Shown piece after piece: positions 36,137 through 45,798 of a stretch of DNA of 64,000 nt; the stretch's first letter is position 1, and every line of letters begins with the position of its first letter. The translations under genes and the position numbers were made by a program. The notes beneath the pieces were generated by a model. The model had not been told where the DNA came from, did no database searches, and saw nothing but the letters and a program-made list of their open reading frames with translations. The stretch is from Hyphomicrobiales bacterium (GTDB lineage: Bacteria; Pseudomonadota; Alphaproteobacteria; Rhizobiales; Aestuariivirgaceae): positions 1 to 64,000 of the forward strand of contig JANYLQ010000052.1 in assembly GCA_025363755.1 (NCBI GenBank). The letters run 5' to 3'.

Positions 36137-36991
36137 GTGAGTACTATTCGTAAAGTGTATTATCTCGCGATAATTCTTTCTCTAGTTGTATTTAATTTTA
36201 CCACTGAATCTTTAGCTGCAAATAATAATCCTGTTTTTCCACTTTTTCGTCATATCGATTCAGGCGCCGTCGCACCTTTGGAAATGCCAACTGGCCCCGT
36301 CAAATTTCTGACTGATATTGAGTTTCCGCCTTTCAGTTTCCAAACCGCAGAAGGTGCCATGACAGGCATTTCTGTTGACTTGGCGGTTGCAGCTTGCGCC
36401 GAACTCAAAATTACCTGCCAGTTTATCCCCAAGCATTTTGCCGAACTTCTTCCAGCTCTGAAAAATCATGAGGGCGATGCCATCTTAGCCGGTGTGCGGT
36501 TGAGCCCCGATGTGCTTAAACTCGCTTCAGCCACAAGGCCTTATTTCTTTTCTTCTGCTCGCTTTATAACGCGCACGGGCATGCCTTTTAGCCAGCCTGA
36601 TGTGAAAGCGCTGGCTGGCCGTCGCCTTGGCTATGTGAAAGGGACAAGTCATGCGGCTTTTCTCGAAAGATATTATGAAAGAGCAGCGCTTACACCTTTC
36701 AATGATGAAAATGCACTACTTGAATCGTTGCGAACGGCCGCAATCGATGCGGCTTTTACGGATAGTATGCACGCGTCATTTTGGCTGAAAGGTTCAAATG
36801 CAAGGGGGTGTTGCGTTATGTTGGGCGAAAGCTTTGTGGACCGTTCGAGTTTTTCAAAAAGCATGAGTATGCTGGTGAACTTGGACCAACCGAATTTGCG
36901 CGAAGCCTTAGATTACGCACTCGACAGACTTGAGGAAAAAAACATCAGCGCGAAAATCTTCGCGCGCTATTTACCTGATAGTCCTTTTTAG
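36137..36991 (+). CDS. Extracellular solute-binding protein, family 3 (orphan)
   Basis: A 284-residue periplasmic protein. A signal peptide of about 27 residues ends at ESLAA. The SBP-bac-3 fold follows, with FLTDIEFPPFSF, GAMTGISVDLAVAACAELK and the GRRLGYVKGTSHAAFLE hinge motif, typical of polar amino acid binding proteins. GTG 36137 is preferred because GAGGAAA lies 7 bases upstream and it places the signal peptide correctly; the ATG at 36086 has no ribosome site. No permease or ATPase genes are near, so the protein may serve a distant transporter or act as a sensor. It is divergent from the glycosyltransferase gene and its stop overlaps the pyrD stop. Confidence 0.85.
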   Translation: MSTIRKVYYLAIILSLVVFNFTTESLAANNNPVFPLFRHIDSGAVAPLEMPTGPVKFLTDIEFPPFSFQTAEGAMTGISVDLAVAACAELKITCQFIPKHFAELLPALKNHEGDAILAGVRLSPDVLKLASATRPYFFSSARFITRTGMPFSQPDVKALAGRRLGYVKGTSHAAFLERYYERAALTPFNDENALLESLRTAAIDAAFTDSMHASFWLKGSNARGCCVMLGESFVDRSSFSKSMSMLVNLDQPNLREALDYALDRLEEKNISAKIFARYLPDSPF

Positions 36992-38031
36992 CGCCCAACA
37001 GAGTCATCGAGATGCTTAAAACCACTTGACGCCAATTTTCGCTCAAGCCCCGTGCAAATATCTGAGACCAAAGATGGGCCCTTATAAACCAGCGCCGAGT
37101 AAATTTGGATCAGAGAGGCCCCAGCTCGAATTTTAGCCCAAGCCGTTTCAACATCTGATACGCCACCCACGCCGATCAACGGAATTTTGCCCGCTGTCAT
37201 TTTATAAAACAGCGCCAATTGCAGGGTTGATAGATCAAACAACGGCTTTCCCGAAAGCCCACCCATTTCTGTGGCGTGCGGTGATTTCAAATTGGGCCGT
37301 GAAATAGTAGTATTTGAAACAATCACCGAGTCTACAGCCTCAATCCCGCAGACATCCGCCACATCCTGTAAGTCTGCCTCTGCCAAATCAGGCGCGATTT
37401 TCAGAAACATCGGCAATCCCACTTTGCGTTTGGAATTAAGCGCTGAAAGCAATTTTAACAACTCTTCACGTCCCTGCATGTTGCGAAGCCCCGGCGTGTT
37501 AGGCGAAGAAATATTGATCGTCACATAACTTGCGATATCTCGAAATGCTTCAATGCCGGAAACATAATCAGCAATGCGGTCGCTCGAATCCTTGTTGGCT
37601 CCAACATTCACACCAACAATACCGCCTCTGTTGCGCCGGGCTTCCAAGCGGCGCAACACAGCTTGCTGGCCATCATTGTTAAAGCCCATACGGTTGATGA
37701 CGGCTTGATCTTCAACCAAGCGAAAGAGCCGTGGCTTATCATTGCCAATTTGCGCACGCGGCGTGACAGTGCCGATTTCCACAAAACCAAACCCTTGGCC
37801 CAACATGGCGTCAGGCACTTCAGCATTTTTATCAAAACCGGGTGCCAGACCTAAGGGGTTAGCAAATGTGAGGCCGAATAATTTTGTTTCCAGCCTCGTA
37901 GATTTAATCGGACCGCGACCGCCGCCTAACCCAGCCTTCAAAGAGCTTATGGTCAGACCATGTGCTTGTTCGGCGTCCATCTTGTGCAAGAACGGTTTGG
38001 CCAGCGCAAAACCAAGATCAGCAAGTCCCAT
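36988..38031 (-). CDS. pyrD: Dihydroorotate dehydrogenase (quinone)
   Basis: A 347-residue class 2 enzyme of pyrimidine synthesis, membrane-associated and quinone-linked. It has an N-terminal amphipathic helix (LADLGFALAKPFLHKMDAE), then FANPLGLAPGFDKNAEV and VEIGTVTPRAQIGN. The catalytic-serine motif NISSPNTPGLR and the FMN-phosphate motif LIGVGGVSD complete it. ATG 38031 overlaps the DUF952 stop by one base (TAATG), so the 20-residue upstream extension is rejected. Confidence 0.97.
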   Translation of the reverse strand: MGLADLGFALAKPFLHKMDAEQAHGLTISSLKAGLGGGRGPIKSTRLETKLFGLTFANPLGLAPGFDKNAEVPDAMLGQGFGFVEIGTVTPRAQIGNDKPRLFRLVEDQAVINRMGFNNDGQQAVLRRLEARRNRGGIVGVNVGANKDSSDRIADYVSGIEAFRDIASYVTINISSPNTPGLRNMQGREELLKLLSALNSKRKVGLPMFLKIAPDLAEADLQDVADVCGIEAVDSVIVSNTTISRPNLKSPHATEMGGLSGKPLFDLSTLQLALFYKMTAGKIPLIGVGGVSDVETAWAKIRAGASLIQIYSALVYKGPSLVSDICTGLERKLASSGFKHLDDSVGR

Positions 38032-38372
38032 TAATGAAACTCCGCAGGAAATGTATGGGCAGCACCATCCCAAGGTAGAGGTTTGGCCCAAATAATTTGA
38101 GTAGGATCAATCACACCGTAAACATGCGGAAACAATTGCCCGCCGCGCGAGGCCTCCCATTTTAAATAATCAGCAATCACAGATTCATCAATTGCCACGA
38201 GCAATAAATTTTCAACCCCTGCAAAATGAAATCGCGCGGTTTCTTTCGCCTGGGCGCCCGTTGAGAGATGAATATATCCATCAGTCAAATCAATCGCAGC
38301 GCCTTTGAATACGCCTGCATCCAAAGCCCGTTCCCAGGCCGCCGCATCAATAATCTTGTAAAGAATTGTCAA
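38031..38372 (-). CDS. DUF952 family protein
   Basis: A 113-residue soluble protein of the DUF952 family. It has the opening ILYKIIDAAAWERA, the family motif DGYIHLSTGAQAKETARFHF, and the end motif FPHVYGVID. No ATG exists near the N-terminus. I choose TTG 38372, giving MTILYK, because GAGG lies six bases upstream; another TTG at 38384 lacks a site. The function is unknown. Its stop overlaps the pyrD start, so the two genes are translationally coupled, an arrangement often seen in alphaproteobacteria. Confidence 0.87.
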   Translation of the reverse strand: MTILYKIIDAAAWERALDAGVFKGAAIDLTDGYIHLSTGAQAKETARFHFAGVENLLLVAIDESVIADYLKWEASRGGQLFPHVYGVIDPTQIIWAKPLPWDGAAHTFPAEFH

Positions 38373-38484
38373 ATCCAACCTCAAAAATAATTTATATCGG
38401 TCCCATGCTTTAAGCTGGACAAATCTTTGCGCAAGAGGTATTGCTTCCTAATTGAGGCAAAAACAATACTGCGGAGGATAAATC

Positions 38485-39120
38485 ATGTTTTCACACAAGC
38501 AAGTTTGGGCGGCAATTGACACCATTGCCGAACGTTACGGCTTTTCAGCATCAGGCTTGGCCAAAAAGTCTGGCTTAGACCCAACATCATTTAATCCGTC
38601 CAAACGCATAGGCCCAGATGGCAGACCGCGTTGGCCCACCATGGAAAGCATCGCCCGGGTTTTGAACGCTGCTGGCGCACCGGTTGAAGAATTTATGGAT
38701 TTGCTGTCTGGCCGCAAGGGCCAAGCCCCTAGGTTGAAGCAAATCCCCATGCTGGGTTTTGCCAAAGCGGGTAAGGGCGGCTTTTTTGATGATTCAGGTT
38801 TCCCCTCCGGCAATGGCTGGGAAGAAATCGACGTTCCCGGTGTGACCGATACCACAGCCTACGGCCTCGAAATCACCGGTAACTCCATGGAACCCGTTTA
38901 CCGCGAAGGCGACACTATCATCGTCTCACCCGGCGCCACAGTGAGGAAGGGTGACCGCGTTGTGGTGCGCACATCTGATGGCCAAGTGATGTGTAAAATC
39001 ATGCAGCGCCAGACGGCACGCACACTGGAACTGGCGTCATTCAATGCTGCACATGAGACCAAGACGCTGGATATGAAGGACGTGGACTGGATGGCGCGGA
39101 TCGTGTGGGCGAGCCAGTAA
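38485..39120 (+). CDS. S24-family (LexA/CI-like) helix-turn-helix regulator
   Basis: A 211-residue regulator. Residues ~5-72 form an XRE-like DNA-binding domain (GLAKKSGLDPTSFNPSKR recognition region). Residues ~85-210 form a peptidase S24 domain with nucleophile S134 (TGNSMEPVY) and general base K171 (MCKIMQ). An Ala-Gly pair at 95-96 (AKAGKGG) lies where self-cleavage occurs in LexA. GGAGG precedes the ATG at a normal distance. It could respond to DNA damage through RecA or simply use the domain for dimerisation. No prophage genes are near, so it looks chromosomal. Confidence 0.9.
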   Translation: MFSHKQVWAAIDTIAERYGFSASGLAKKSGLDPTSFNPSKRIGPDGRPRWPTMESIARVLNAAGAPVEEFMDLLSGRKGQAPRLKQIPMLGFAKAGKGGFFDDSGFPSGNGWEEIDVPGVTDTTAYGLEITGNSMEPVYREGDTIIVSPGATVRKGDRVVVRTSDGQVMCKIMQRQTARTLELASFNAAHETKTLDMKDVDWMARIVWASQ

Positions 39121-39166
39121 AAATATATTTCCTATAATAGGACACAAAACATAATTTTGCCTTATT

Positions 39167-39189
39167 CTTCCTGCATCTTGTGCAGGAAG
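39167..39189. other. Perfect 9-bp hairpin between convergent genes
   Basis: CTTCCTGCA (39167-39175) and TGCAGGAAG (39181-39189) pair around a 5-base loop in the 156-base gap between the S24 regulator and the lysR-type gene. Neither strand has a T-run after the stem, so it is a weak terminator candidate. The right arm overlaps AAGGAGA (39187-39193), which is spaced correctly for an ATG at 39200. The same gap contains the palindrome CCTATAATAGG at 39131-39141. Confidence 0.4.
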
Positions 39190-39276
39190 GAGAACGTGAA
39201 TGCTGGTTTTGTTACAGATTTGGTTTGCGATGATCGCGATTTTGAAAAATGCTCAGGCTAAATTCCTGGCATTCAA

Positions 39277-40230
39277 CTATCGGTTCGAATCAGCCTTTTC
39301 CTCGCGTGAAGTTTCAGCACCGTTTAAACTGCAAACGTCGCGCGCCACGCCCCTCACCCACGCTAGCACTTTATCGCTGCTGCGCACGTGGCTCCACACA
39401 AGTGTGGGATTGAGATTTACGTTTTTAAGTGGTGGTGGGCGGTGGGTGAGGTTGAATTCTTTGGCAAAACGTTTGGCGAAATTCTCGGAAATTGTGGTCA
39501 CCATATCGCTGGCCGAAACTGCGGCTAGCGCCGCCATGAAATGCGGTGTGGTGAGCGCTATGCGGCGCGTCACGCCATGCAGGGCGAGTTGTGCATCAAG
39601 TTCGGAAATGCCGTCGCCCATAATGCCAATGCTGACATGGTTGAAACGGCTGTAATCTTGCACCGTCCATTGCTGGTTTTCAGCAGGGTGACCGCGGCGC
39701 ATGACTAAAGCCAGCCGGTCTTGCCCCAAGCTTTCGCTTTCAACACCGGGCGGCAAAGGCGTTGTGGAAAGTGCGAACGCAAAATCCAGTGAGCCATTTT
39801 CCATGCGTTGCATGAGATCGCTTGAATAGGGCTCCATTGAAATATCAATGCCTGGTGCCTCTATGGCCAGTCGCGCCATTAATGCAGGTGCATAAAGTAT
39901 TGTTTGTAAATCCGTTGCGGCAAAGCGAATGCGGCGTTGCACAAGAATGGGATCGAAAATCGGTTCCGCAAAAACACTTGTCACATCTTGTAAAGCCACC
40001 TGCACGCGCAAGAGCAGACCTTCAGCTTTCGGCGATAGTGCAAAGCCGCCTGAAACCCGCACCAATAATCGATCTTCAAAAAGGTCGCGCAAACGTTGCA
40101 AAGCGCGGCTCATGGCGGGTTGGCTGAGGCCGGCATCGACAGCGGCTTGCGAAACATTGCGCCTGCGTAGCAGAGCCTCAAGGGCCGGCAACAGGTTCAG
40201 GTCAACACCGTGTAAATTCACTTCACGCAT
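39277..40230 (-). CDS. LysR-family transcriptional regulator
   Basis: A 317-residue regulator. The N-terminal winged HTH spans residues ~5-65 (LLPALEALLRRRNVSQAAVDAGLSQPAMSRALQRLR region), followed by a helical linker and a periplasmic-binding-like effector domain. The HTH style, starting VDLNLLPALEALL, is that of the NodD/LinR-like branch. It is divergent from the epimerase-like gene across 72 bases, the standard layout for a regulator and its target. A palindrome next to its own start codon suggests autoregulation. The inducer is unknown. Confidence 0.93.
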   Translation of the reverse strand: MREVNLHGVDLNLLPALEALLRRRNVSQAAVDAGLSQPAMSRALQRLRDLFEDRLLVRVSGGFALSPKAEGLLLRVQVALQDVTSVFAEPIFDPILVQRRIRFAATDLQTILYAPALMARLAIEAPGIDISMEPYSSDLMQRMENGSLDFAFALSTTPLPPGVESESLGQDRLALVMRRGHPAENQQWTVQDYSRFNHVSIGIMGDGISELDAQLALHGVTRRIALTTPHFMAALAAVSASDMVTTISENFAKRFAKEFNLTHRPPPLKNVNLNPTLVWSHVRSSDKVLAWVRGVARDVCSLNGAETSREEKADSNR

Positions 40231-40250
40231 ATATAAGATAATATCTATGC
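40227..40250. promoter_or_regulatory. Candidate LysR-type operator
   Basis: AGATAATATCT (40236-40246) is a perfect 11-base palindrome, flanked by GCATA (40227-40231) and TATGC (40246-40250) as an outer inverted repeat. It covers the start codon of the LysR gene (40228-40230) and lies about 55 bases before the epimerase-like start, suiting autorepression and divergent activation. Confidence 0.45.
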
Positions 40251-40302
40251 ATTTGTGGTATAGTCAAGAGCGCATTAAGTTTGCCTCATCAACAGGAGAA
40301 AA

Positions 40303-41238
40303 ATGATGAACAGCAATATTTTGGTTTTGGGTTATGGCGCGGTGGGCAAGGCCACGGTGGCAAGGTTACTGGCCGAAGGCCACAAGGTAACAGTTGCACA
40401 ACGCAGCAGGCCCAAGGATTTGCCACCAGAAGCGCAATTCATAACCTGCGATGTGTTGGATTTGGTTTCACTTAATGAGGCAACGAAAAATGCTCCTCAG
40501 ATTGTTGTGGCGTTAGGCTTTAAGTATGACGGAAAAGTATGGCGCGACGTTTGGCCCCGCGCGATGGCCAATTTAATCGAATCCTGCACTCAAGGCGGCC
40601 AGCGCATCGTCTTTATTGACAATCTATATATGTACGGTCCGCAGACCACGCCGTTGCGCGAAGATATGCCCTTGTCGAATTATGGTGCAAAACCCGCGAT
40701 CCGCGCTGACGTGACCAAGCTTTGGATGGCCGCTGCCGCCGCAGGACAAATCAAAATTGCAGCTTTGCGGGCTCCTGATTTTTATGGCCCGCATGTTGAA
40801 CTTTCACTTTGGGGGCCAGAAAGCTTGGGCGCTATTGCAAAAGGCAAAGCAGGCCGCATTCCCATGCCACTTAATATTCCGCATGACTTTGCCTATGTGC
40901 CAGATATTGCCCGCGCTGTCGTGACTTTGCTCAACGCACCTGATGATGCTTACGGGCAAGCTTGGCATGTGCCTGTAGCGCCAACGCGCACTGCAAAAGA
41001 GTTAATCAATATCGCTGAACAACACCTGGGTCGCAAAGTGAAAGTCTCATCTGTGTCGCCACTGATGTTGAAGCTGTTGGGCCTGTTCATTCCGTTCATC
41101 CGCGAATTCAATGAAATGAGTTTTAATTTCGACAAGCCCTATCACGTGGACGCAAGCAAGTTCAGCAAGCGCTTCTGGTCTGATGCCACAATCTTTGAAG
41201 TGGGTGTTGGAGCGACAGTGGACAGTTTTAAGGCTTAG
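40303..41238 (+). CDS. NAD(P)-dependent epimerase/dehydratase-like protein
   Basis: A 311-residue extended short-chain dehydrogenase. The Rossmann motif is [15 protein letters not shown] near residue 8, giving GxGxxG as in atypical members. The catalytic YxxxK is not in the canonical place; a tyrosine in DNLYMYGP and the [15 protein letters not shown] region replace it, so a non-enzymatic or reductase-like role is possible. Two ATGs (40303, 40306) follow AGGAG. It is divergent from the LysR gene, its probable regulator, and converges on lysS. Substrate unknown; relatives include nucleoside-diphosphate-sugar epimerases. Confidence 0.8.
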   Translation: MMNSNILVLGYGAVGKATVARLLAEGHKVTVAQRSRPKDLPPEAQFITCDVLDLVSLNEATKNAPQIVVALGFKYDGKVWRDVWPRAMANLIESCTQGGQRIVFIDNLYMYGPQTTPLREDMPLSNYGAKPAIRADVTKLWMAAAAAGQIKIAALRAPDFYGPHVELSLWGPESLGAIAKGKAGRIPMPLNIPHDFAYVPDIARAVVTLLNAPDDAYGQAWHVPVAPTRTAKELINIAEQHLGRKVKVSSVSPLMLKLLGLFIPFIREFNEMSFNFDKPYHVDASKFSKRFWSDATIFEVGVGATVDSFKA

Positions 41239-42850
41239 CCAACTCACCCTTCAGCGCCTTGTCAATTAATCCCCGCGTATTCCCCAAACCATAAAGCGCA
41301 GCAAACGATCCAAACCGTGGCCCACGTTCTTCGCCTAGTAACACTTGATACAGCATGTTGAACCACGTCTGGCCCACGCCGATGGTGCCATCTTTCTGCG
41401 TCACTGTGTAGGGTTCGCGCCGACCTATGTCGTACACTTTCTGCTGAATAGCTTCTGGTGTTGAGCCTTCAGGCAATTCTGCAAGAGCGGCATTGAGGTC
41501 AGTGAGTGCCTGTGCCTCATCCTCCGTACACGGACGATAGACCTTGTTGGGCTTTATGAAATCGAGATAATAGCGAATGGCATAGCCAACCATCTTGTCT
41601 AAGCGCGGATGGGTGCTGGCGTCCATTTCCGGCATGTAGCGCTTGAGGAAAGCCCAGAGTACCGACTTATCTTCGGTATTGGCGACCGATACCAAGTTGA
41701 GCAACAAGGCGAATGTCACACCGCCGGTTTCGGGCTTGGGCGGGTTGCCGCCATGAATATGCCACACCGGATTCATCAACTGGTCTTTGGGTTCGGTCTG
41801 CTTCAGGTAGCCGCCCAAATGCTGCGCATATTCATCAACCGCTCGCGGGATCACATCAAAGAACAATTTCTTGGCTTCGCGTGGGCGGTTATACATATAG
41901 AGGGAAAGTGAATCTGGATCAGCGTAGGTGAGCCACTCATCAATGGTGAGGCCATTGCCTTTAGATTTTGAAATCTTCTGACCTTTATCATCCAAGAATA
42001 ATTCATAAACATAATGCTCAGGCGCAATGCCGCCCAGAATTTCGCAATTGCGATCATAAATGGGTGCGTTGGATTGATGGTCCTTGCCGAACATTTCAAA
42101 ATCCACGCCTAAAGCTGCAAAGCGCATTCCGAAATCCGGCTTCCATTGCAGCTTGGTGCGGCCACCGCGCACATCGACTGTTGTTTCGGTTCCGTCTTCA
42201 TCATTGAAAGTGATGGTGCCTTTCTTGGCATCAATCGCCTTCATCGGCACATAAAGCACACGGCCTGAAATCGGCGAGATGGGTAGGAAGGGGGAGTAAG
42301 TGGCTTGGCGTTCTTCGCCAAGGCTGGGCAACATAACACCCATGATGTCATCATATTTTTCCAACGCGCGGATGAGCATGTCGTCATATTTGCCGGACTT
42401 GTAATAGTCCGTGGCCGAGCCGAATTCATATTGAAAACCGAACGTATCCAAGAAGCGGCGCAGCATCGCATTGTTGTGGTGGCCAAAACTTTCGTAATCG
42501 CCACCAAAGGGATTAGGCACCGATGTGAGGGGCTTGTGTAAATGCGGCTCAAGGAAAGATTTATCCGGCACATTATCCGGAATCTTCCGCATGCCGTCCA
42601 TGTCATCAGAAAACACCAGCAAACGGGTCGGCACATCAGACATGAGCTCAAAAGCACGGCGCACCATGGTGGTACGCGAGACTTCGCCAAACGTGCCGAT
42701 ATGCGGCAGACCTGACGGGCCATAACCCGTTTCAAACAAAACCGATTTCTGCCCAGACTTCTCCACCCGTTTTAAAATCTTCCGTGCTTCTTCAAAAGGC
42801 CAAGCCTTTGATTCTAAAGCGGCAGCGCGAAGTGCGGGAGAGACGGTCAT
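41228..42850 (-). CDS. lysS: Lysyl-tRNA synthetase, class I
   Basis: A 540-residue class I lysine-tRNA ligase (LysK type), the form used by archaea and many alphaproteobacteria. The HIGH-like PSGLPHIGT has its histidine at residue 50. KISKSKGNG, the KMSKS equivalent, is near 291. [17 protein letters not shown] is typical of the family. ATG 42850 gives the family-like start [21 protein letters not shown]; a TTG at 42910 would add 20 unconserved residues. No class II enzyme is seen in the window. Divergent from the DinG-like helicase gene. Confidence 0.96.
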   Translation of the reverse strand: MTVSPALRAAALESKAWPFEEARKILKRVEKSGQKSVLFETGYGPSGLPHIGTFGEVSRTTMVRRAFELMSDVPTRLLVFSDDMDGMRKIPDNVPDKSFLEPHLHKPLTSVPNPFGGDYESFGHHNNAMLRRFLDTFGFQYEFGSATDYYKSGKYDDMLIRALEKYDDIMGVMLPSLGEERQATYSPFLPISPISGRVLYVPMKAIDAKKGTITFNDEDGTETTVDVRGGRTKLQWKPDFGMRFAALGVDFEMFGKDHQSNAPIYDRNCEILGGIAPEHYVYELFLDDKGQKISKSKGNGLTIDEWLTYADPDSLSLYMYNRPREAKKLFFDVIPRAVDEYAQHLGGYLKQTEPKDQLMNPVWHIHGGNPPKPETGGVTFALLLNLVSVANTEDKSVLWAFLKRYMPEMDASTHPRLDKMVGYAIRYYLDFIKPNKVYRPCTEDEAQALTDLNAALAELPEGSTPEAIQQKVYDIGRREPYTVTQKDGTIGVGQTWFNMLYQVLLGEERGPRFGSFAALYGLGNTRGLIDKALKGELAKP

Positions 42851-42935
42851 TTCAGTTTTCCAGATAAAGTGTTGAGCGGCCTCTTTAGGCAGCGTGTGGA
42901 CTGTGGTCAATCGTGAGATTCGCCCCTATTAAGGC

Positions 42936-45770
42936 GTGGTGAACGCCCATGACCATAAATTCGTGCCCCCACCCACCGCCATCGGCTTGGGGTTAGGTGC
43001 TATTGTGTCTGGTGAGAAGCTGGGGGCCGCAGCGGCTTTGGCGAGACTGTCGGCTTCGCCACATCTCATTTGCCATTCGCATTTCTTGATCGAGCGACTG
43101 GGGGCATCTGCTTCAGCGCCCAAAAGCCTGATCCGTGCGGCAAGAGAACAGCGTCACTTCGATGTGGCTGAACTGTTTGCTTTTGTTGTCCCCGCCCGTA
43201 TCGCAACGCCCACACCTCTAGGCTTGGCGAGGTCATTGGCTGTTGAGCAATTGGCGAGCGACAGCGAAACCCTGCATGCGGTGGTGGATGATTTGTTGAT
43301 GCGTCTTTCCAACAAAAATTATCCGTTGCTGCGTGAGGCTGCTGAACTCGCCACATTTTTGGCGCGGGCCAATTGGCCTTGGGCAAAGCCAGTTATGGCC
43401 GCGTTGTTGACAGCCAATCCCAAGATGGATGTTGGTGGTTTTGCAACGGGCCTTAACGTGTGGGACCGCATTGAAGAATGGGAAGACGATGGCAGCCGAG
43501 CACCAGGCACACAGGAGGCCATTAGCGGTAATGATGCCAAGCGCTTCTTGGCGGAAATTCTGGGCAGTGATTCCGAAACCCGCGCGAGCCAAAGTGATTA
43601 CGCTGCCATGGCCACTCATGCGTTTGAACCACGCGACAGGAAAGACATCAATAATATTTTGCTCGCCGAAGCAGGCACGGGACTTGGCAAAACGCTGGGT
43701 TATTTGGCGCCATCATATTTATGGGCGCGCAAGAACAACGCACCGGTGTGGATCTCGACTTATACAAAAAATTTGCAGCGCCAGCTTGATCAGGAAACGG
43801 CGCGACTGGTGCAAGACCCGGCAGAGCGCCGCGAGAGCATTGTGATCCGCAAAGGCCGCGAGAACTATGCATGCTTGCTCAATATGCAGGAAGTGTTTGG
43901 ACGATTGACAGGCGCCAATGCACGCTCTGCTCTGCTCGCGGCATTAATTGCGCGGTGGGCCAGATTCTCACGTGATGGCGATATTGTCGGCGGTGATTTT
44001 CCGTCTTGGCTTTTGTCATTGTTCCAAGATGTTTCAATTGACGGCGAAGGGCGAGGCCTCACACCATCGGCGCTTGGATTGACTGACAGGCGCGGCGAAT
44101 GCATCTATGCGGGTTGCACGCATTACAAACGCTGCTTCATAGAGCGCTCAGTGCGGGCTGGGCGCAATGCGGATATTGTGATTGCCAATCATGCGCTGGT
44201 TTTGCACCAAGCGGCAATTGACCAAGCCATCGGCGTGGCCACAACACCAGATGAAGAAGCCGCACCTGGCGGCATCAGGCGGATTGTGTTTGATGAAGGC
44301 CATCATTTATTCGACGCAGCTGACAGTGCATTCTCAGGGCACTTGACGGCTATGGAAGCATCAGAACTGCGCCGCTGGCTGCGTGGGCCAGAAACAGAGC
44401 GTCGTCGTGGGCGGGGCCTTTCTGAACGCATTGGTGATCTGGTGACGGATCAAGACAACGCTGAAAAATTACTTCACCAAATATTGCGCGCGGCCACTGC
44501 GCTGCCAGGCCCTGGCTGGACACGGCGCATTCAAAGTGGTCAGCCTGAAGGTTCGGCAGAAGATTTTTTAACACTCGTGCGCCAGCAGGTTTTAGCGCGG
44601 TCGGAAGCTTCCAACAGTAATTCATTGGAGACTGATTGTTTGCCATTGGTGGATAAACTCTCGGATGCTGTTGCTGATCTATTATCTGCTTTGATGGATC
44701 TCAAAAAGCCAATGTCGGCGCTCGCCAATGTGTTGCTCAAAAAGCTTGATGATGAAGCATCAGAACTCAACACCAATGACCGTGGCCGCATTGAAAGTTT
44801 GGCGCGTTCATTAAAGCGCCGTGGCGAACTTGTGGTGGGTGGCTGGATTTCAATGCTCAATCATTTGCTGGAAAGCCCTGATGCGTTGTTTGTCGATTGG
44901 TTTTCAATTGATCAAAGTTTTGGCCGCGAGGCGGATGTGGGCCTGCACAGCCACTGGATTGATCCAACTGTGCCGCTGGCCAACACCGTGTTGCGTTCAG
45001 CCGATGGCATCATCGTAACCTCTGCCACGCTCAAAGACCGCCCGCCCGACGTGCCCGATGATTGGACCAATGCCGAGATGCGCACGGGTGCCATTCATCT
45101 GCCCTATCCCGTCAAACGCGCCGGCTATGACTCGCCCTTTGACTATAAAAAAATTAGCCGCGTGATTGTGGTGACCGATGTGAACCGCGAGGACATGGAC
45201 CAGATTGCCGCCGCCTACCGCGAGCTGTTTGTTGCATCAGGTGGCGGCGGACTTGGTCTTTTCACGGCTATTGCAAGATTGCGCGCCGTGCATAAACGCA
45301 TCGCTCAACCGCTGGCTAAAATCGGCCTGCCACTTTATGCCCAACACGTTGACCCAATGGATACAGGCACACTCGTCGATATGTTCCGCGCCGAGCGGGA
45401 TGCATGTTTGCTCGGAACTGATGCCGTGCGTGATGGTGTGGATGTGCCCGGAGATTCACTGCGGTTGATCGTTCTTGACCGTGTGCCGTGGTCAACACCG
45501 ACGATTTTGGAACGCGCCCGGTCGGAAGCGTTTGGTGGCAATGCCTATAAAGATATGTCGGTGCGTTTAAAATTGCGCCAAGCTTTTGGCCGCTTGATCA
45601 GGCGCGAGGGAGACCGTGGTTGCTTTGTTATTCTTGATCCACGCTTGGCCACCCGTTTCACGACCGCCTTTCCGCCCGGCATTCAGATTGACCGATTGGG
45701 ACTGGTGGATGCAATTGACATCGTAAAATCTTTCACACCAAAACTGGACAAGATGGCGCGCGACCATTAG
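42936..45770 (+). CDS. DinG/XPD-like ATP-dependent DNA helicase with Fe-S cluster
   Basis: A 944-residue superfamily 2 helicase. An N-terminal region of ~240 residues has no motif I recognise. Walker A AEAGTGLGKT is at 245-254 and the DEGH box at 452. Four cysteines, C313, C389, C394 and C400 (CIYAGCTHYKRC), sit between them as in the iron-sulfur domain of DinG/XPD. VTSATL and the C-terminal GRLIRREGDRG motif VI follow. It should unwind DNA 5'-3', clearing R-loops, G-quadruplexes or damaged forks. It starts 28 bases before the TerB-like gene, heading a four-gene set with the Lhr-type helicase and PdeM. Confidence 0.92.
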   Translation: MVNAHDHKFVPPPTAIGLGLGAIVSGEKLGAAAALARLSASPHLICHSHFLIERLGASASAPKSLIRAAREQRHFDVAELFAFVVPARIATPTPLGLARSLAVEQLASDSETLHAVVDDLLMRLSNKNYPLLREAAELATFLARANWPWAKPVMAALLTANPKMDVGGFATGLNVWDRIEEWEDDGSRAPGTQEAISGNDAKRFLAEILGSDSETRASQSDYAAMATHAFEPRDRKDINNILLAEAGTGLGKTLGYLAPSYLWARKNNAPVWISTYTKNLQRQLDQETARLVQDPAERRESIVIRKGRENYACLLNMQEVFGRLTGANARSALLAALIARWARFSRDGDIVGGDFPSWLLSLFQDVSIDGEGRGLTPSALGLTDRRGECIYAGCTHYKRCFIERSVRAGRNADIVIANHALVLHQAAIDQAIGVATTPDEEAAPGGIRRIVFDEGHHLFDAADSAFSGHLTAMEASELRRWLRGPETERRRGRGLSERIGDLVTDQDNAEKLLHQILRAATALPGPGWTRRIQSGQPEGSAEDFLTLVRQQVLARSEASNSNSLETDCLPLVDKLSDAVADLLSALMDLKKPMSALANVLLKKLDDEASELNTNDRGRIESLARSLKRRGELVVGGWISMLNHLLESPDALFVDWFSIDQSFGREADVGLHSHWIDPTVPLANTVLRSADGIIVTSATLKDRPPDVPDDWTNAEMRTGAIHLPYPVKRAGYDSPFDYKKISRVIVVTDVNREDMDQIAAAYRELFVASGGGGLGLFTAIARLRAVHKRIAQPLAKIGLPLYAQHVDPMDTGTLVDMFRAERDACLLGTDAVRDGVDVPGDSLRLIVLDRVPWSTPTILERARSEAFGGNAYKDMSVRLKLRQAFGRLIRREGDRGCFVILDPRLATRFTTAFPPGIQIDRLGLVDAIDIVKSFTPKLDKMARDH

Positions 45771-45798
45771 GTTTTATCTCTAACGCAAGGAACTAAAA

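Noticed and set aside
40303-41238. Calling this gene a UDP-glucose 4-epimerase
   Set aside because: The canonical YxxxK catalytic motif is not clear, so only the broad family is given.
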